This document shows, piece after piece, positions 7,993 to 17,649 of a stretch of 32,005 nucleotides of DNA (the first letter of the stretch is position 1; every line of letters starts with the position of its first letter). A program made the translations under genes and the position numbers. The notes beneath the pieces were generated by a model. The model was not told the DNA's origin. It ran no database searches and worked only from the letters and a program-made list of their open reading frames with translations. This stretch comes from Chara braunii (taxonomy: Eukaryota > Streptophyta > Charophyceae > Charales > Characeae): NCBI GenBank assembly GCA_003427395.1, contig BFEA01000149.1:2557977-2589981 (forward strand), given 5' to 3'.

Positions 7993-10395
7993 ATGGACCA
8001 GGACGCAGAAGGGGGTGAACAGGACCAGGCGTCGACCATCGATGGGGCAGAGGAACAATGTATCCAAACACTGCTCCAGCAGTGTTTTATTCAGGGCAAT
8101 ATTCCGGATCTGGACCAGTACCTGGAAGTGGACACGGAAGAGGACAGCATCAACGGCGTGGTTCATGAAGATCTCAACAAGATCCAGATTCAATGGCGGA
8201 AGGATCATACGGTGGTGTTCATTTTCGGAGGAAAAGCCAAGAACTTGGAAAACAAGGATAAGTTACAATTTGTACGGAATTTAGAGGATGGACGATTGAG
8301 GCCGGAATTCGAAGCGTTGGGAAGGGGCTCCACTCACGTGGAGGGTAGATCAATGATTACGTACATTGCTAGGTCGATAGAGGTGAAAGAGTCAATGATG
8401 GGTAGGAAGCCGGAGATCAACTTCACTTTGGATAGACAGAAATACAAGGTAATTATTCGATCGTGGCTTCCTAAAAATGAATGGGAAACGGAAAGAGAGA
8501 GGGAGAGGGTGGAAAATTACTGGGTAATGGCGGTAAGGTTTCCGCTATACTCTCTTTCCTTCATTCGCACCATGGTGAAAAAGGCGATAGGACCCATCGT
8601 TAAGGAGTTTGAACCGGTGGAGGACGAATCGATGCCTCATTTGGTTAATGCTAAATTCGNTATCGATAGATCGCACGAGTCCAGATTTAAACCGGTCCTC
8701 ACACTAAGAGTAGGCCTCGACACACTGTCTGCAGACCTGGTGGNCANTANCACACCTTGGTGCAGGACTNGCAGATGGTACGGTCACNACACCACGGAGT
8801 GTCCAGACAAAGAAGAAGAGTCGAAGGATNANGCCCNAAGGCGATNCGATCGCTCAACGAGGTTCCNNNAAGAGGANGGTTCAAGCTGGAGACCAAGCGG
8901 ACCAGTTTCAGAAGTTTCGGGNGGGGATCTTCGTNCTGGAGTTAACCCCATCCCNCAACCAGGCCAGGCAACAAGGGGAGAGAACGGGAACCGNCCCTCG
9001 GCANCAGGAGAGACACGCACAANTCCACCNGTAGCTCAAGGTCATCCTACGACGACAGCGAATCACGNGACTCAGGGGCAGTTCCCTNTGNCGTTGCNAC
9101 GACNAACCCCATCTGACCCAAACCNACTTGGAGAAGCANGAGGGAGGGTCTCATATGGGGATAGGGAGGGGCAACAGGTGCCTCCNACATCGAATCCTGN
9201 CATGNGCGGGAGAAGAANTCCGCACTCCGCNACTGTCAATCAACANNAGAATACAGATACCACACCTCGCAAGGGGACAGACTCTNACANAGGAAAGCAC
9301 GCTAACAACACCGCCTACAATGTATCANCTTCCTCATNAGCAGGCCGAGGCAGAGANTTTGGTTCTACACTCCTGGAAAAGCGGANGGCANGCCAGGCAG
9401 CATCTACCTCTTCTCCAATAGTTCCCTNTCCCCTCTCCTCGAGAGGTAGAGGGAACGCTGGAGGGAGAGGGNGAAACATGAGAAGGAAGGTTAATGCTAA
9501 AATTAACATTACCATTCCTGAATCCCCCAGATCTCCAGGGATAGGAGCGACCTNAGTGGAAAACAATTTGNAAGTCTCACCGANAAAATTCAGCAGAAGA
9601 GAGCTACCTCCTACGACACCTGCGGATGGACAGCTGCATCAGGAGACAAGGGTATCCTCCATGGTCCAATCACTCGAACAAGGGATTCAGCAAGAGGTGT
9701 CCCTGGCGCAGGGACTGGGAAAACNTCATCATCCACTACANACNGATGGAGGTCAAGCTGCANCCACTCCAATGACGTCCATCTCCAAAGAGCAGCATTC
9801 AAAGCAGGTAGCCTTCACCAATCTCTTTTGCCCTATTATCCTAANAGACAANNCCATCTCTGCTGAGTGGCTAACTCTCNCCAACCAGCAGGGACCCCTC
9901 AGACTACCTGTTTGGGAATTGGAAGACATCCCCTCCCCATNTGTAGCCTCCCAGTTGGTTGATGAATACNTCGCTGNTAGGTATGAAACCAAATTGATAA
10001 GCGGCTATAGCATGTCACGACTGGGTCCGTTTTNCGGACACTCGGCTAAGATGACATTTGTTTTTGTCTATCTTATTAATGCCCGGCCCCTAAGGGCCCC
10101 GACTGTGGCAGANTTTGACGGGGGTCTCNATTGGCTCTCTACCGNTGTANTCAAATCTGCGAATATCAAAGATTTGCATATGATCNTGATCTCTGACGAG
10201 ATCAGGGGANATACTCTGGCTCAGTTGAATACGCAGCTAACAGGGAATAANAACTTATTCTCCAATTTCCTGNTGGACTCCCTCAGGAAACCGTGGGACT
10301 CANACCTCATGATGGAAGGAGGAGTTGACGCTACAGGCCATGGTCAAGCGCCAATCCAGGCAAGGGCGCAATCCGAGGGCGTAAATGCCCATTAA
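7993..10395 (+). CDS. LINE ORF1, gag-like nucleic-acid-binding protein
   Basis: An 800-residue frame from ATG at 7993 to TAA at 10393, likely the RNA-binding partner in the LINE ribonucleoprotein. The N-terminus is acidic. Residues of about 60-250 resemble the DUF4283 gag-like domain of plant LINEs (WVMAVRFPLYSLSF, then a P-L-R-V strand). A CCHC zinc knuckle follows at 8761-8802 (C-x2-C-x4-H-x4-C). Its second Cys codon is NGC, so it is ambiguous. The middle (about 280-600) is low-complexity, rich in Pro, Gly, Ser, Thr and Arg. I do not recognise the C-terminal region of about 620-790. Many single Ns (8660 onward) obscure residues, but none forces a stop. The stop overlaps the ORF2 start by 11 nt. 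Confidence 0.85.
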   Translation: MDQDAEGGEQDQASTIDGAEEQCIQTLLQQCFIQGNIPDLDQYLEVDTEEDSINGVVHEDLNKIQIQWRKDHTVVFIFGGKAKNLENKDKLQFVRNLEDGRLRPEFEALGRGSTHVEGRSMITYIARSIEVKESMMGRKPEINFTLDRQKYKVIIRSWLPKNEWETERERERVENYWVMAVRFPLYSLSFIRTMVKKAIGPIVKEFEPVEDESMPHLVNAKFXIDRSHESRFKPVLTLRVGLDTLSADLVXXXTPWCRTXRWYGHXTTECPDKEEESKDXAXRRXDRSTRFXXEXGSSWRPSGPVSEVSXGDLRXGVNPIXQPGQATRGENGNXPSAXGETRTXPXVAQGHPTTTANHXTQGQFPXXLXRXTPSDPNXLGEAXGRVSYGDREGQQVPXTSNPXMXGRRXPHSXTVNQXXNTDTTPRKGTDSXXGKHANNTAYNVSXSSXAGRGRXFGSTLLEKRXAXQAASTSSPIVPXPLSSRGRGNAGGRGXNMRRKVNAKINITIPESPRSPGIGATXVENNLXVSPXKFSRRELPPTTPADGQLHQETRVSSMVQSLEQGIQQEVSLAQGLGKXHHPLXXDGGQAAXTPMTSISKEQHSKQVAFTNLFCPIILXDXXISAEWLTLXNQQGPLRLPVWELEDIPSPXVASQLVDEYXAXRYETKLISGYSMSRLGPFXGHSAKMTFVFVYLINARPLRAPTVAXFDGGLXWLSTXVXKSANIKDLHMIXISDEIRGXTLAQLNTQLTGNXNLFSNFLXDSLRKPWDSXLMMEGGVDATGHGQAPIQARAQSEGVNAH

Positions 10396-13300
10396 CAAAA
10401 CGCGGTTAGTCNCATGGAATGTTAGAGGACTTGGAGATGACAACGGGAGACNTAAGAAAGCANGACTGAAAACATGGTTCCACCAAAAGAATATCCAGGT
10501 TNNCTTACTTCAAGAGACAAAGTTGAATGAAAGNAAAATTAGTGAGTTAGGTAATTGGTGGGGAGGCAAACAATGGTGGGCTCCTGCGNACGGAACAAAG
10601 GGNGGGGTAGCAATCCTATTTCATAGGAATTTCGACTGTATAGTTTTAGATTCCTTCTATGATTCATTAGGGAGATGGGTTTGGGTTAAAGTGCTTATTA
10701 ATGAGGAAGAGTGGGCCTTCATGTCGATTNACGCACCGGTAGATCGCAAAGAAAGGNGGGATTTTTTTTCACAAATCCAAGGGTTTATCCCTGACGTAAG
10801 TAATTNAATTATAGGAGGGGATTGGAATTCCACGATAGACCCCACGCTAGNCTCCTCTAGTGGAGAAGGAAATTGGCAAGACTCCANAAGGTTTAAGGAC
10901 TTCATTCTCGACCANGACTTCAAAGACGCATTCAGAAGTATATACCNCGATGCAAAGGAATATACTTGGGTCTNAGCATCCTCTTCGGACACCAATCCGG
11001 TAGCTAGGAAGAGGTTAGATTACTGGCTTATCAGGGAGCACAATTGGGATCTCGTTATGGATGTCACAATCCACTCGGATCCTTTATCAGACCACACACC
11101 AGTAACAATGGAAGTATCCCTAGGAGCCAAAGTGGTCAAAGCAAGGGACCTTCCAAGGATACATACACAGGTCCTGGATGATCCGAGCGTCAAAACCTGA
11201 GTCCAAGAATTCTGGAAGGATTGGGAAGAGGAGAAGTCTGTGTTTGACACACAGGTGGAGTGGTATGACGCTGGTATTACACAGACCACGAAGATGTTGG
11301 AATTCTTCAGTTTAGCTAAGGCTAGGGAAAGAAACGCCAAGGAAGCCGAGCTAAGAAAGAAAGTGGAGAAAGCAGAACAGAGAATGACACAGGAACCTTT
11401 CAACTTATCGTATTGGACAGAAGTAAGAGACCGATGTATGAGTCGCTGGGAAGATCATCAGATCAAACGGGAAGAAGAATGGCTTAAATACTCTGCAGTC
11501 AAGAAGATCCTGCACAACGACAGAATGTCGACNCAGTTTTTTCATAAAGCCACAGTCTGTAAAGGTAGTACTCAGATGACAGAAATCTTCCACCCCTTTG
11601 ATTCTTCCCTACCACCAGCCAAAGACACAGAGGAGATATGCTCCTACGTTANGCTCTTTTATGAAAGACTACTATCAACGGANAAAACTCCNGGGNAACC
11701 CTTGGTTCCACCTGAGGAGGAGGAGAAGTTGTGGGACCNNAACATGAAGAAGATCAGCTCACCCCAAAGAGACCGACTGGACGAAAANATCACACTAGAA
11801 GAACTCACTGGGGCTATGAACAGCATGGCACTGGGGAAATGCCCAGNCCCTNATGGTCTTNCTGTGGAATTCTTCAAAAAGTCTTGGGGTATTTTTGGCC
11901 CAATACTATTGGAGATTTTCAATAAGGTCATCGAGGGACATACCTTGGGTAAGGAGATGATGGAGGGAGCAATCACCTTCATCTATAAAAAGAATGAGAA
12001 ACGAGATATAAGGAACTACCGGCCCATCACATTACTCAACGCAGGCGGGAAGATACTTGCAAAAGTTCTATCTCGTCGCATCTCAGAGCTATTACCTGAA
12101 TTAGTTCACCCAGACCAGTCTGGTTTCATTAAAGGCTGCTTGGTACTAGACTATGTCATGACCATAACACAGGCCATGGAGATCATAGAAAGCAGAAAAT
12201 CTACAGAAGTCATTTTACTAATAGATTTTGAGAAGGCCTATGATAGGGTCAACTGGGATTTTGTGATTCAGGTACTGGAACATAGGGGATTTGGACCAGT
12301 TTTCTGCAATTGGGTAAGGAAGCTATACCACGACTCATAGTGGTCAATGGCAAGAAATCATCTCCTTTCGTTTTATCAAGGTCTCTCAGACAAGGGTGTC
12401 CGCTGGCACCACTCCTCTATGTACTACAGCAAGAGGTTCTACTGGACCTGATCCGCAATTCTCGAGCCAGGGGCCTACAGATCACACCCGACTATCAGCT
12501 AAAGTCATTGGCCCTGGCTGATGATTTGGCAGTAGTATCAGAAAACTCTACGCATTCGCTAGAGGCGGTTAAAGAATCACTGGAGTTGTTTAGCAAAGCC
12601 TCAGAGGCAAAGGTGAGCTGGGTAAAATCTGTCGCACTCACTAGAGACAACACACCGTTAGCAGTAGATCTGGGTATGCAGATCAAGGACAGGGATCACT
12701 CGGAACGATTCCTGGGAATCGAAGTTTCGTATGGGAATAATGAGAGGAAGCAGGGTAGGATCAATGAAGACCGCGTGGTGAACAGACTCACGACGTGGTC
12801 CAAAGTATGGACAGTCTCCCTGTTCGGCCGAGTCATAGTAATAAACAGTATGGTCCTCTCTACGATCTGGTACATATTGTCTATCAAACCTATCCCTACG
12901 AGCACCGAACAACTACTCAGACAGCGGATTGCAACTTACCTCTGGAAAGGTACGGTAGACAACGGTAGAGCCTTACCGAAAGTCGCCTGGTGGAAGATCA
13001 CTCAGAAAAGGAACGAGGGAGGTCTAGGTCTGCTAGACATACTCTCTCAGAACAAGGCTCTGCTGATAAAGTGGATTGTCAGACTCCTGGTTTTGGATAC
13101 TAACCGCCCCTGGATCAGACTAGCCCAGCAGATTCTCATAGAAGAATGGGGGTTGTCGGGCCCAGAAAGCGTATGGGCATGTTTGTTCATGAAAGGTTTT
13201 TTTAGAATGAGGGTGAAATCTCGGACGTGGGCTTCAATTCTGAAGGCATGGTGTAATCTGCTCCCTTTTGTCATTCACTGGCCTACCACCGCTGAATAAG

Positions 13301-13908
13301 TTCTGTGTCAGAATCTGTTTGATAACTCGGCAATTAGAGGTACCTCAGGCAATAGTATTATAATCACAGCTAACTCATTTGGCAAGACTTGGGTATGTAG
13401 AGGCATCTTTCAGATAAGACATATTTGGGATACGGAGAATAGAGAGTGGAATCAAGTATCTAAGATTCAGAGGAAATTGGGCCAACTTCCTACTATCCAA
13501 GCGAACTTGAGCCTAATCATAGAGGCCATACCACAGTCATGGAAGTCATTTCTGTCTTCCAATGGACTGGCCAAAGGTACATGGATCGCTGCAAGGGAGA
13601 AAGAAGCCGGCATTCATCAAGTCATCGAGGTGCTGCCAGATGACAAATGCAAAACGGTGTTCTGGAAAATGGATTACAGAGGGAAGCAATCGAAGGGAGA
13701 GGACAGTCCATCAGAAATCTACAGAGAAGAGTACACCCAAGTTCTGGTCAAAGAAGAAACGCGAATATTTAACGGCAGGCAACAGTTGGTCCCNACTCTC
13801 TGCCTGGAAGGCACTGCCCTATTGCAGGCCAAGGTTCATCCCTTAGCCATTGGGTGGAAATCTGCTTCAAGAGAAAGGAAGGATGTCCCACTGATTGATT
13901 ACCAAGTA
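10385..13908 (+). pseudogene. LINE ORF2: AP-like endonuclease and reverse transcriptase (broken)
   Basis: ORF2 nicks target DNA and copies LINE RNA at the nick. Starting from ATG 10385 there is an APE-type endonuclease: WNVRGLG, LLQETKL, GGDWNS, RLDYW and SDHTPV motifs are all visible up to about 11120. An in-frame TGA at 11198 splits it from the RT. RT motifs are NYRPITLLN, DQSGFIKG, motif A DFEKAYD (12224-12244), motif B SLRQGCPLAPL and motif C LADD (Asp pair 12520-12525). Near 12336 the frame changes, with a few residues missing before VVNGK, consistent with a small deletion. A TAA at 13297 interrupts the thumb/connector part, after which the same frame resumes up to the gap at 13909. Both catalytic Asp sites are intact, so decay is recent. 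Confidence 0.9.
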
Positions 13909-14783
13909 NNNNNNNNNNNNNNNNNNNNNNNNNNNNNNNNNNNNNNNNNNNNNNNNNNNNNNNNNNNNNNNNNNNNNNNNNNNNNNNNNNNNNNNNNNNN
14001 NNNNNNNNNNNNNNNNNNNNNNNNNNNNNNNNNNNNNNNNNNNNNNNNNNNNNNNNNNNNNNNNNNNNNNNNNNNNNNNNNNNNNNNNNNNNNNNNNNNN
14101 NNNNNNNNNNNNNNNNNNNNNNNNNNNNNNNNNNNNNNNNNNNNNNNNNNNNNNNNNNNNNNNNNNNNNNNNNNNNNNNNNNNNNNNNNNNNNNNNNNNN
14201 NNNNNNNNNNNNNNNNNNNNNNNNNNNNNNNNNNNNNNNNNNNNNNNNNNNNNNNNNNNNNNNNNNNNNNNNNNNNNNNNNNNNNNNNNNNNNNNNNNNN
14301 NNNNNNNNNNNNNNNNNNNNNNNNNNNNNNNNNNNNNNNNNNNNNNNNNNNNNNNNNNNNNNNNNNNNNNNNNNNNNNNNNNNNNNNNNNNNNNNNNNNN
14401 NNNNNNNNNNNNNNNNNNNNNNNNNNNNNNNNNNNNNNNNNNNNNNNNNNNNNNNNNNNNNNNNNNNNNNNNNNNNNNNNNNNNNNNNNNNNNNNNNNNN
14501 NNNNNNNNNNNNNNNNNNNNNNNNNNNNNNNNNNNNNNNNNNNNNNNNNNNNNNNNNNNNNNNNNNNNNNNNNNNNNNNNNNNNNNNNNNNNNNNNNNNN
14601 NNNNNNNNNNNNNNNNNNNNNNNNNNNNNNNNNNNNNNNNNNNNNNNNNNNNNNNNNNNNNNNNNNNNNNNNNNNNNNNNNNNNNNNNNNNNNNNNNNNN
14701 NNNNNNNNNNNNNNNNNNNNNNNNNNNNNNNNNNNNNNNNNNNNNNNNNNNNNNNNNNNNNNNNNNNNNNNNNNNNNNNNNNN
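13909..14783. other. Assembly gap (875 Ns)
   Basis: Sequence is unknown. Frames that read through the Ns are artefacts. The gap starts inside LINE ORF2 and ends at an AC microsatellite, so it hides the left boundary of whatever was inserted in the LINE. Confidence 0.99.
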
Positions 14784-14876
14784 ACACACACACACACACA
14801 CACACGCGCACACACACACACACACACGCACACACACACATTAAAAAAAAATAATAATAATAATAATAATAAATAA
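14784..14876. repeat. AC/CG dinucleotide run, then AAT run
   Basis: (AC)n with occasional CG at 14784-14840, followed by A-rich (TAA)n to about 14876. The gap next to it is probably an assembly break at this low-complexity DNA. Confidence 0.9.
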
Positions 14877-15311
14877 CTTATTTTTATATTTTATTTTTTA
14901 CTTTTAATTTGGTGAAGATTTTTGATGTGACCCTGAGGCAAAAGTTGTTCAGTTTATTTTTCTGCATAACATAGTTCTCATCGTCCGTTTTTTTTTCCCA
15001 ACGGGATTCAACGGGGATTCAACGGGGTTCAACGGGGTTCAACGGGGATTCAACGGGGATTCAACAGGATTCAACGGGGCTTCAACGGGGATTCAACGGG
15101 ATTCAACGGGGATTCAACGGGATTCAACGGGACGATTTTTTTTTTGGTTCACGTGCGTCCAGCGTCGTGTCCGAGGCCCAATGCACCCTCCCCGTTGAAC
15201 AATATTCAACGGGGAGGGCCCGTTGTACCATTCAACGGGAATTCAACGGGGCCCCGGGGGCTATTCAACGGGTACAACGGAGTCGAAACTTTCCCGTTGC
15301 CCGTTGAATAG
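14877..15311. mobile_element. Insertion in the LINE with an ATTCAACGGGG motif array
   Basis: About 12 units of ATTCAACGGG(G) lie head to tail at 14998-15132, spaced 10-12 bp. Further copies follow in both orientations. CCCTCCCCGTTGAA 15186-15199 and its exact complement 15205-15218 form a hairpin. CTATTCAACGGG 15261-15272 and CCCGTTGAATAG 15300-15311 form another inverted pair, the latter abutting LINE sequence. This resembles a DNA-transposon end with subterminal binding-site repeats. The other end is in the gap. Confidence 0.55.
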
Positions 15312-15315
15312 ACAC

Positions 15316-15889
15316 ATAGCTTATACATATGCTAAGTGTTCCTACTGGCAAATGGTGTGTTACTAAAGGGATGAGAGTATCGCTGTTCTGCAACTCATGC
15401 TCCCCGGAGGCTATTGAAGACATCAATCATATTTGGTGGCAATGCCCCGTTGCTCAGGCCTTCTGGGAATGGTGGAAGAAGATATGGTCCAGGGCATACC
15501 AGGGAGAGGAAGGAGAGACTCTATGGAACCGACAAGCACTCATCAAAGGTGATAGGCACAAGGACTGTGTAGCTCCATATCCAGCATGGATAGCGAGAGC
15601 ACTGGGTCTGTGGATCCTCTGGTGTGCTAGGAACTCTCAGAGGTTTGGCTCATCTTCCACTCGAGGTCCAAAACTGCAATTTCTAATGCTTCAGAGTCTC
15701 AGAGATATTATACTGGTAGATTGGCGTAGAATCTGCAATTCTAAGGCTAGTTTAGTGTATAAGGTTCGCAATTTCAAATCTAAATGGAGCCTCCCATTCT
15801 GCTGGGCCATTCCTACCCAGACGAACTCGCTAGTCTTCTCTGTTCTCTTGGAGGAAAGAAGAAGCAACCTGATTATTTTAGATCCATAA
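15316..15889 (+). pseudogene. LINE ORF2 C-terminus with zinc-finger (zf-RVT) region
   Basis: This continues the ORF2 product beyond the insertion. PTGKWCVTKGM leads into CNSC, then HIWWQC, a C-x2-C-x9-H-x4-C motif like the zf-RVT domain at the end of plant L1-type ORF2 proteins. It then reads AFWEWW and LWILWCARNSQRF, and stops at TAA 15887. The first in-frame Met is at 15329, but that is not a true start: the frame belongs to ORF2, and upstream codons meet a TAG in the inserted DNA. No internal stops occur in these 186 codons. Confidence 0.85.
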
Positions 15890-16292
15890 CGGATTCTTAG
15901 CAAGAGACTCAACCCCAAAAAGATACCTCAGATATTCTAGAGAACTTCACTCAGCAGGAATTGGCTTGACAAACTGAACACAGTAGAAGCATTTGGCCAG
16001 TGTAGTTTCTGCTCTCGGCTGCACTTGATGGACTGAGAGAGCCCATTCTTTCCGGATAGGGAGACTCAACTGGACCGTTTTAGGTGGAGGCAATTGCCTT
16101 AAGTTCCAGAAACTACAGTAGACATCTCCCTCTCACGGGCTACCTTTATTATTTTGACTGAAGTTTTACCTGAGATCTATGCCCCTGGTTCTCTCCAGGA
16201 TAAGCTAAGCTGAGTAATGCTCTCAGTACACCGGGTTGAATTGTGAGGACCCCGGCCTCAAATTATTTCATGAAATTTATGAGGAGAAGAGG
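15890..16292 (+). other. LINE 3' UTR
   Basis: Non-coding stretch between the ORF2 stop and the poly(A). Its last part (CCGGGTTGAATTGTGAGG from about 16231) is shared with the retroposon end at 6738 onward, suggesting a tail recognised by related reverse transcriptases. Confidence 0.75.
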
Positions 16293-16318
16293 AAAAAAAA
16301 AAAAAAAAAGTCGAGGTC
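16293..16318 (+). repeat. LINE poly(A) tail and right target-site duplication
   Basis: Seventeen A residues (16293-16309) are followed directly by GTCGAGGTC (16310-16318), identical to 7175-7183 upstream of the element. Confidence 0.75.
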
Positions 16319-16495
16319 CTAAAAAACGTTACAACCAAGCTGCGCCTGTTGCTGAACTCTCTCGAATTCAAAATTTAAAGCAAAAAAAACAAAAAAAGGA
16401 AAACCGAAGACAAAAAACTTGAAAAAAGGGGTCGCGGACTGGCGGCACCGTAGCTCTAATTCTGCTCTATGCGGTCGGCTTCGGCTGGCGACCGC

Positions 16496-16690
16496 CTCCA
16501 GTCGGCGGCTGAGTATGGAGAGGTGCTACGCTGAAACCACGCTTTACTCTCATCGCCTCGCCTACCCTGCTAGGTCTCCGGGCAATGGTTGAAGACTTGA
16601 TGCCCGGAGAAAAGTGTCATCATAGCCCCACCTCCTCCTTGATTGGGGGAGAGAGCGCCTTTGTGCTCAGGGACTATGGCATCCTGGCAG
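16496..16690 (+). ncRNA. Candidate structured RNA element, copy B (core 16567-16690)
   Basis: Second copy of the foldable element at 4236-4419. P1 is CTGCTAGG 16567-16574 with CCTGGCAG 16683-16690, including one G-U. P2 is a perfect 10-bp stem, 16575-16584 with 16601-16610, whose sequence is unrelated to P2 of copy A. P3 is CATAGCCC 16621-16628 with GGGACTATG 16670-16678, one bulge. P4 is CTCC 16635-16638 with GGAG 16648-16651. P5 is GAGCGC 16653-16658 with GTGCTC 16663-16668. An upstream stem, GAGGTG 16520-16525 with CGCCTC 16554-16559, matches the one in copy A. In P5 a T-A pair of copy A is a C-G pair here, a compensatory change. Function and class unknown. Confidence 0.5.
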
Positions 16691-17049
16691 CCCTGCACAA
16701 ACGGGATTCATCAATTTACCAAGTACACCATTTACACCAATCATCAACTACACTATCATGCGGCACTCGAAGGACTATGGGGAGGATGGCGCAGCATCAG
16801 CGCAAGCAGTGGGAGGGCTGTGATGACGGTGGGAGTGCTGTCTACAAGAGCTACTCCAATGGAACAGCGTGACTCACCAGACCTGGTCGAAACCATGAAG
16901 AGTATCTGACCGAAGTTTTGGCTTGATACACTCGCCAAATCTCGGAGAAGCAGGGGAGAATGCAACACAGAACTATTGGAGACGACGTTGCTGCGGACAG
17001 TGGGAGAGTTTGCAGCTACGGTGGGAGAGTGTCCTCAGTTTCAAATATT
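16691..17049. other. Sequence downstream of copy B
   Basis: 16765-16835 aligns loosely with 4573-4650 downstream of copy A. Otherwise I see no gene. Confidence 0.35.
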
Positions 17050-17335
17050 TCGGGCTGCTCTGAATCTGTTCATAGTTGGAGCGAGAAGAGAATCTGGTGC
17101 TCTTAATTTTTCCCTGTTAGTAGGTTACACTCATTGATTGCGGGCAGGTAGAGATAGGACTTCGTCTGCTCTCTCATGGAATAGAGTGAAATAGCCACGT
17201 AGGTGGTTCTCTTATTTTGGGTTGCTCTGTATTTGTCCATAGCTTTAGGGCACATTCACAAATGTTGGAAATGTCAATCCGGTGCTCTTTATTTACCTCT
17301 GCCCCTAGGATAGATTCATTTATTCTTCACCTTTT
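17050..17335. repeat. Diverged tandem duplication, about 168 bp
   Basis: GGGCTGCTCTGAATCTGTTCATAG at about 17050 recurs as GGGTTGCTCTGTATTTGTCC at about 17218. In both, GGTGCTCTT and a TTTCCCTG/TTTACCTCTG word follow. A third weak copy (CTGCTCTTTACTTTGCCCTG) lies near 17741. Confidence 0.5.
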
Positions 17336-17577
17336 ACAGATCATTATACTTTCAAACAGATCTGCGGGACATCTGGCGTGTCTCTTCACCTGTCTGCCTG
17401 CCGGCAGCCTAAGTACTGTTGGAGCTGGAAGAGAATCGCGATGAGGGGTTTCAGAATATGCTCTGTGATGGCAATAAAGGCAGTCACGAACGGTTTTTGC
17501 CTGCGTGAAGTGGCCACTTGTGGAATGCCGCTCTGTTACTGTTTCTTACCTCCTTTCTGTTGTGACGTGTTTTTTGG

Positions 17578-17580
<3 letters not shown>
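17336..17580. other. Unassigned sequence
   Basis: No supported feature. Open frames here owe their length to the adjoining GA run. Confidence 0.4.

Positions 17581-17647
<67 letters not shown>
17581..17647. repeat. (GA)n microsatellite
   Basis: Uninterrupted GA dinucleotides over about 66 bp. Confidence 0.98.

Positions 17648-17649
<2 letters not shown>

Larger units (their letters stand above)
7184..16309 (+). mobile_element. L1-type LINE retrotransposon, nearly full length, interrupted
   Basis: The element has a 5' UTR (7184-7992), ORF1 (7993-10395), ORF2 (10385-15889, broken), 3' UTR (15890-16292) and poly(A) (16293-16309). A 9-bp word, GTCGAGGTC, sits immediately before it at 7175-7183 and immediately after the poly(A) at 16310-16318, and is the likely target-site duplication. 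It may extend into the preceding A run. Presence of the whole 5' region suggests full-length insertion. ORF1 is open, but ORF2 carries two stops, a frameshift and an insertion with an assembly gap, so this copy cannot act on its own. Confidence 0.85.

Noticed and set aside
13477-14844. Long open frames on both strands through 13909-14783
   Set aside because: They read through 875 Ns. Only the part before 13909 is real, and it belongs to LINE ORF2.
14998-15132. Could the ATTCAACGGGG array be a CRISPR array?
   Set aside because: Units are 10-12 bp and directly adjacent, with no unique spacers and no cas genes, in a eukaryotic transposon context.
16511-16540. Hammerhead-like core (CTGAGTA, then CTGAAAC) near copy B
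   Set aside because: The required CTGANGA and GAAA core with matching stems is not present.
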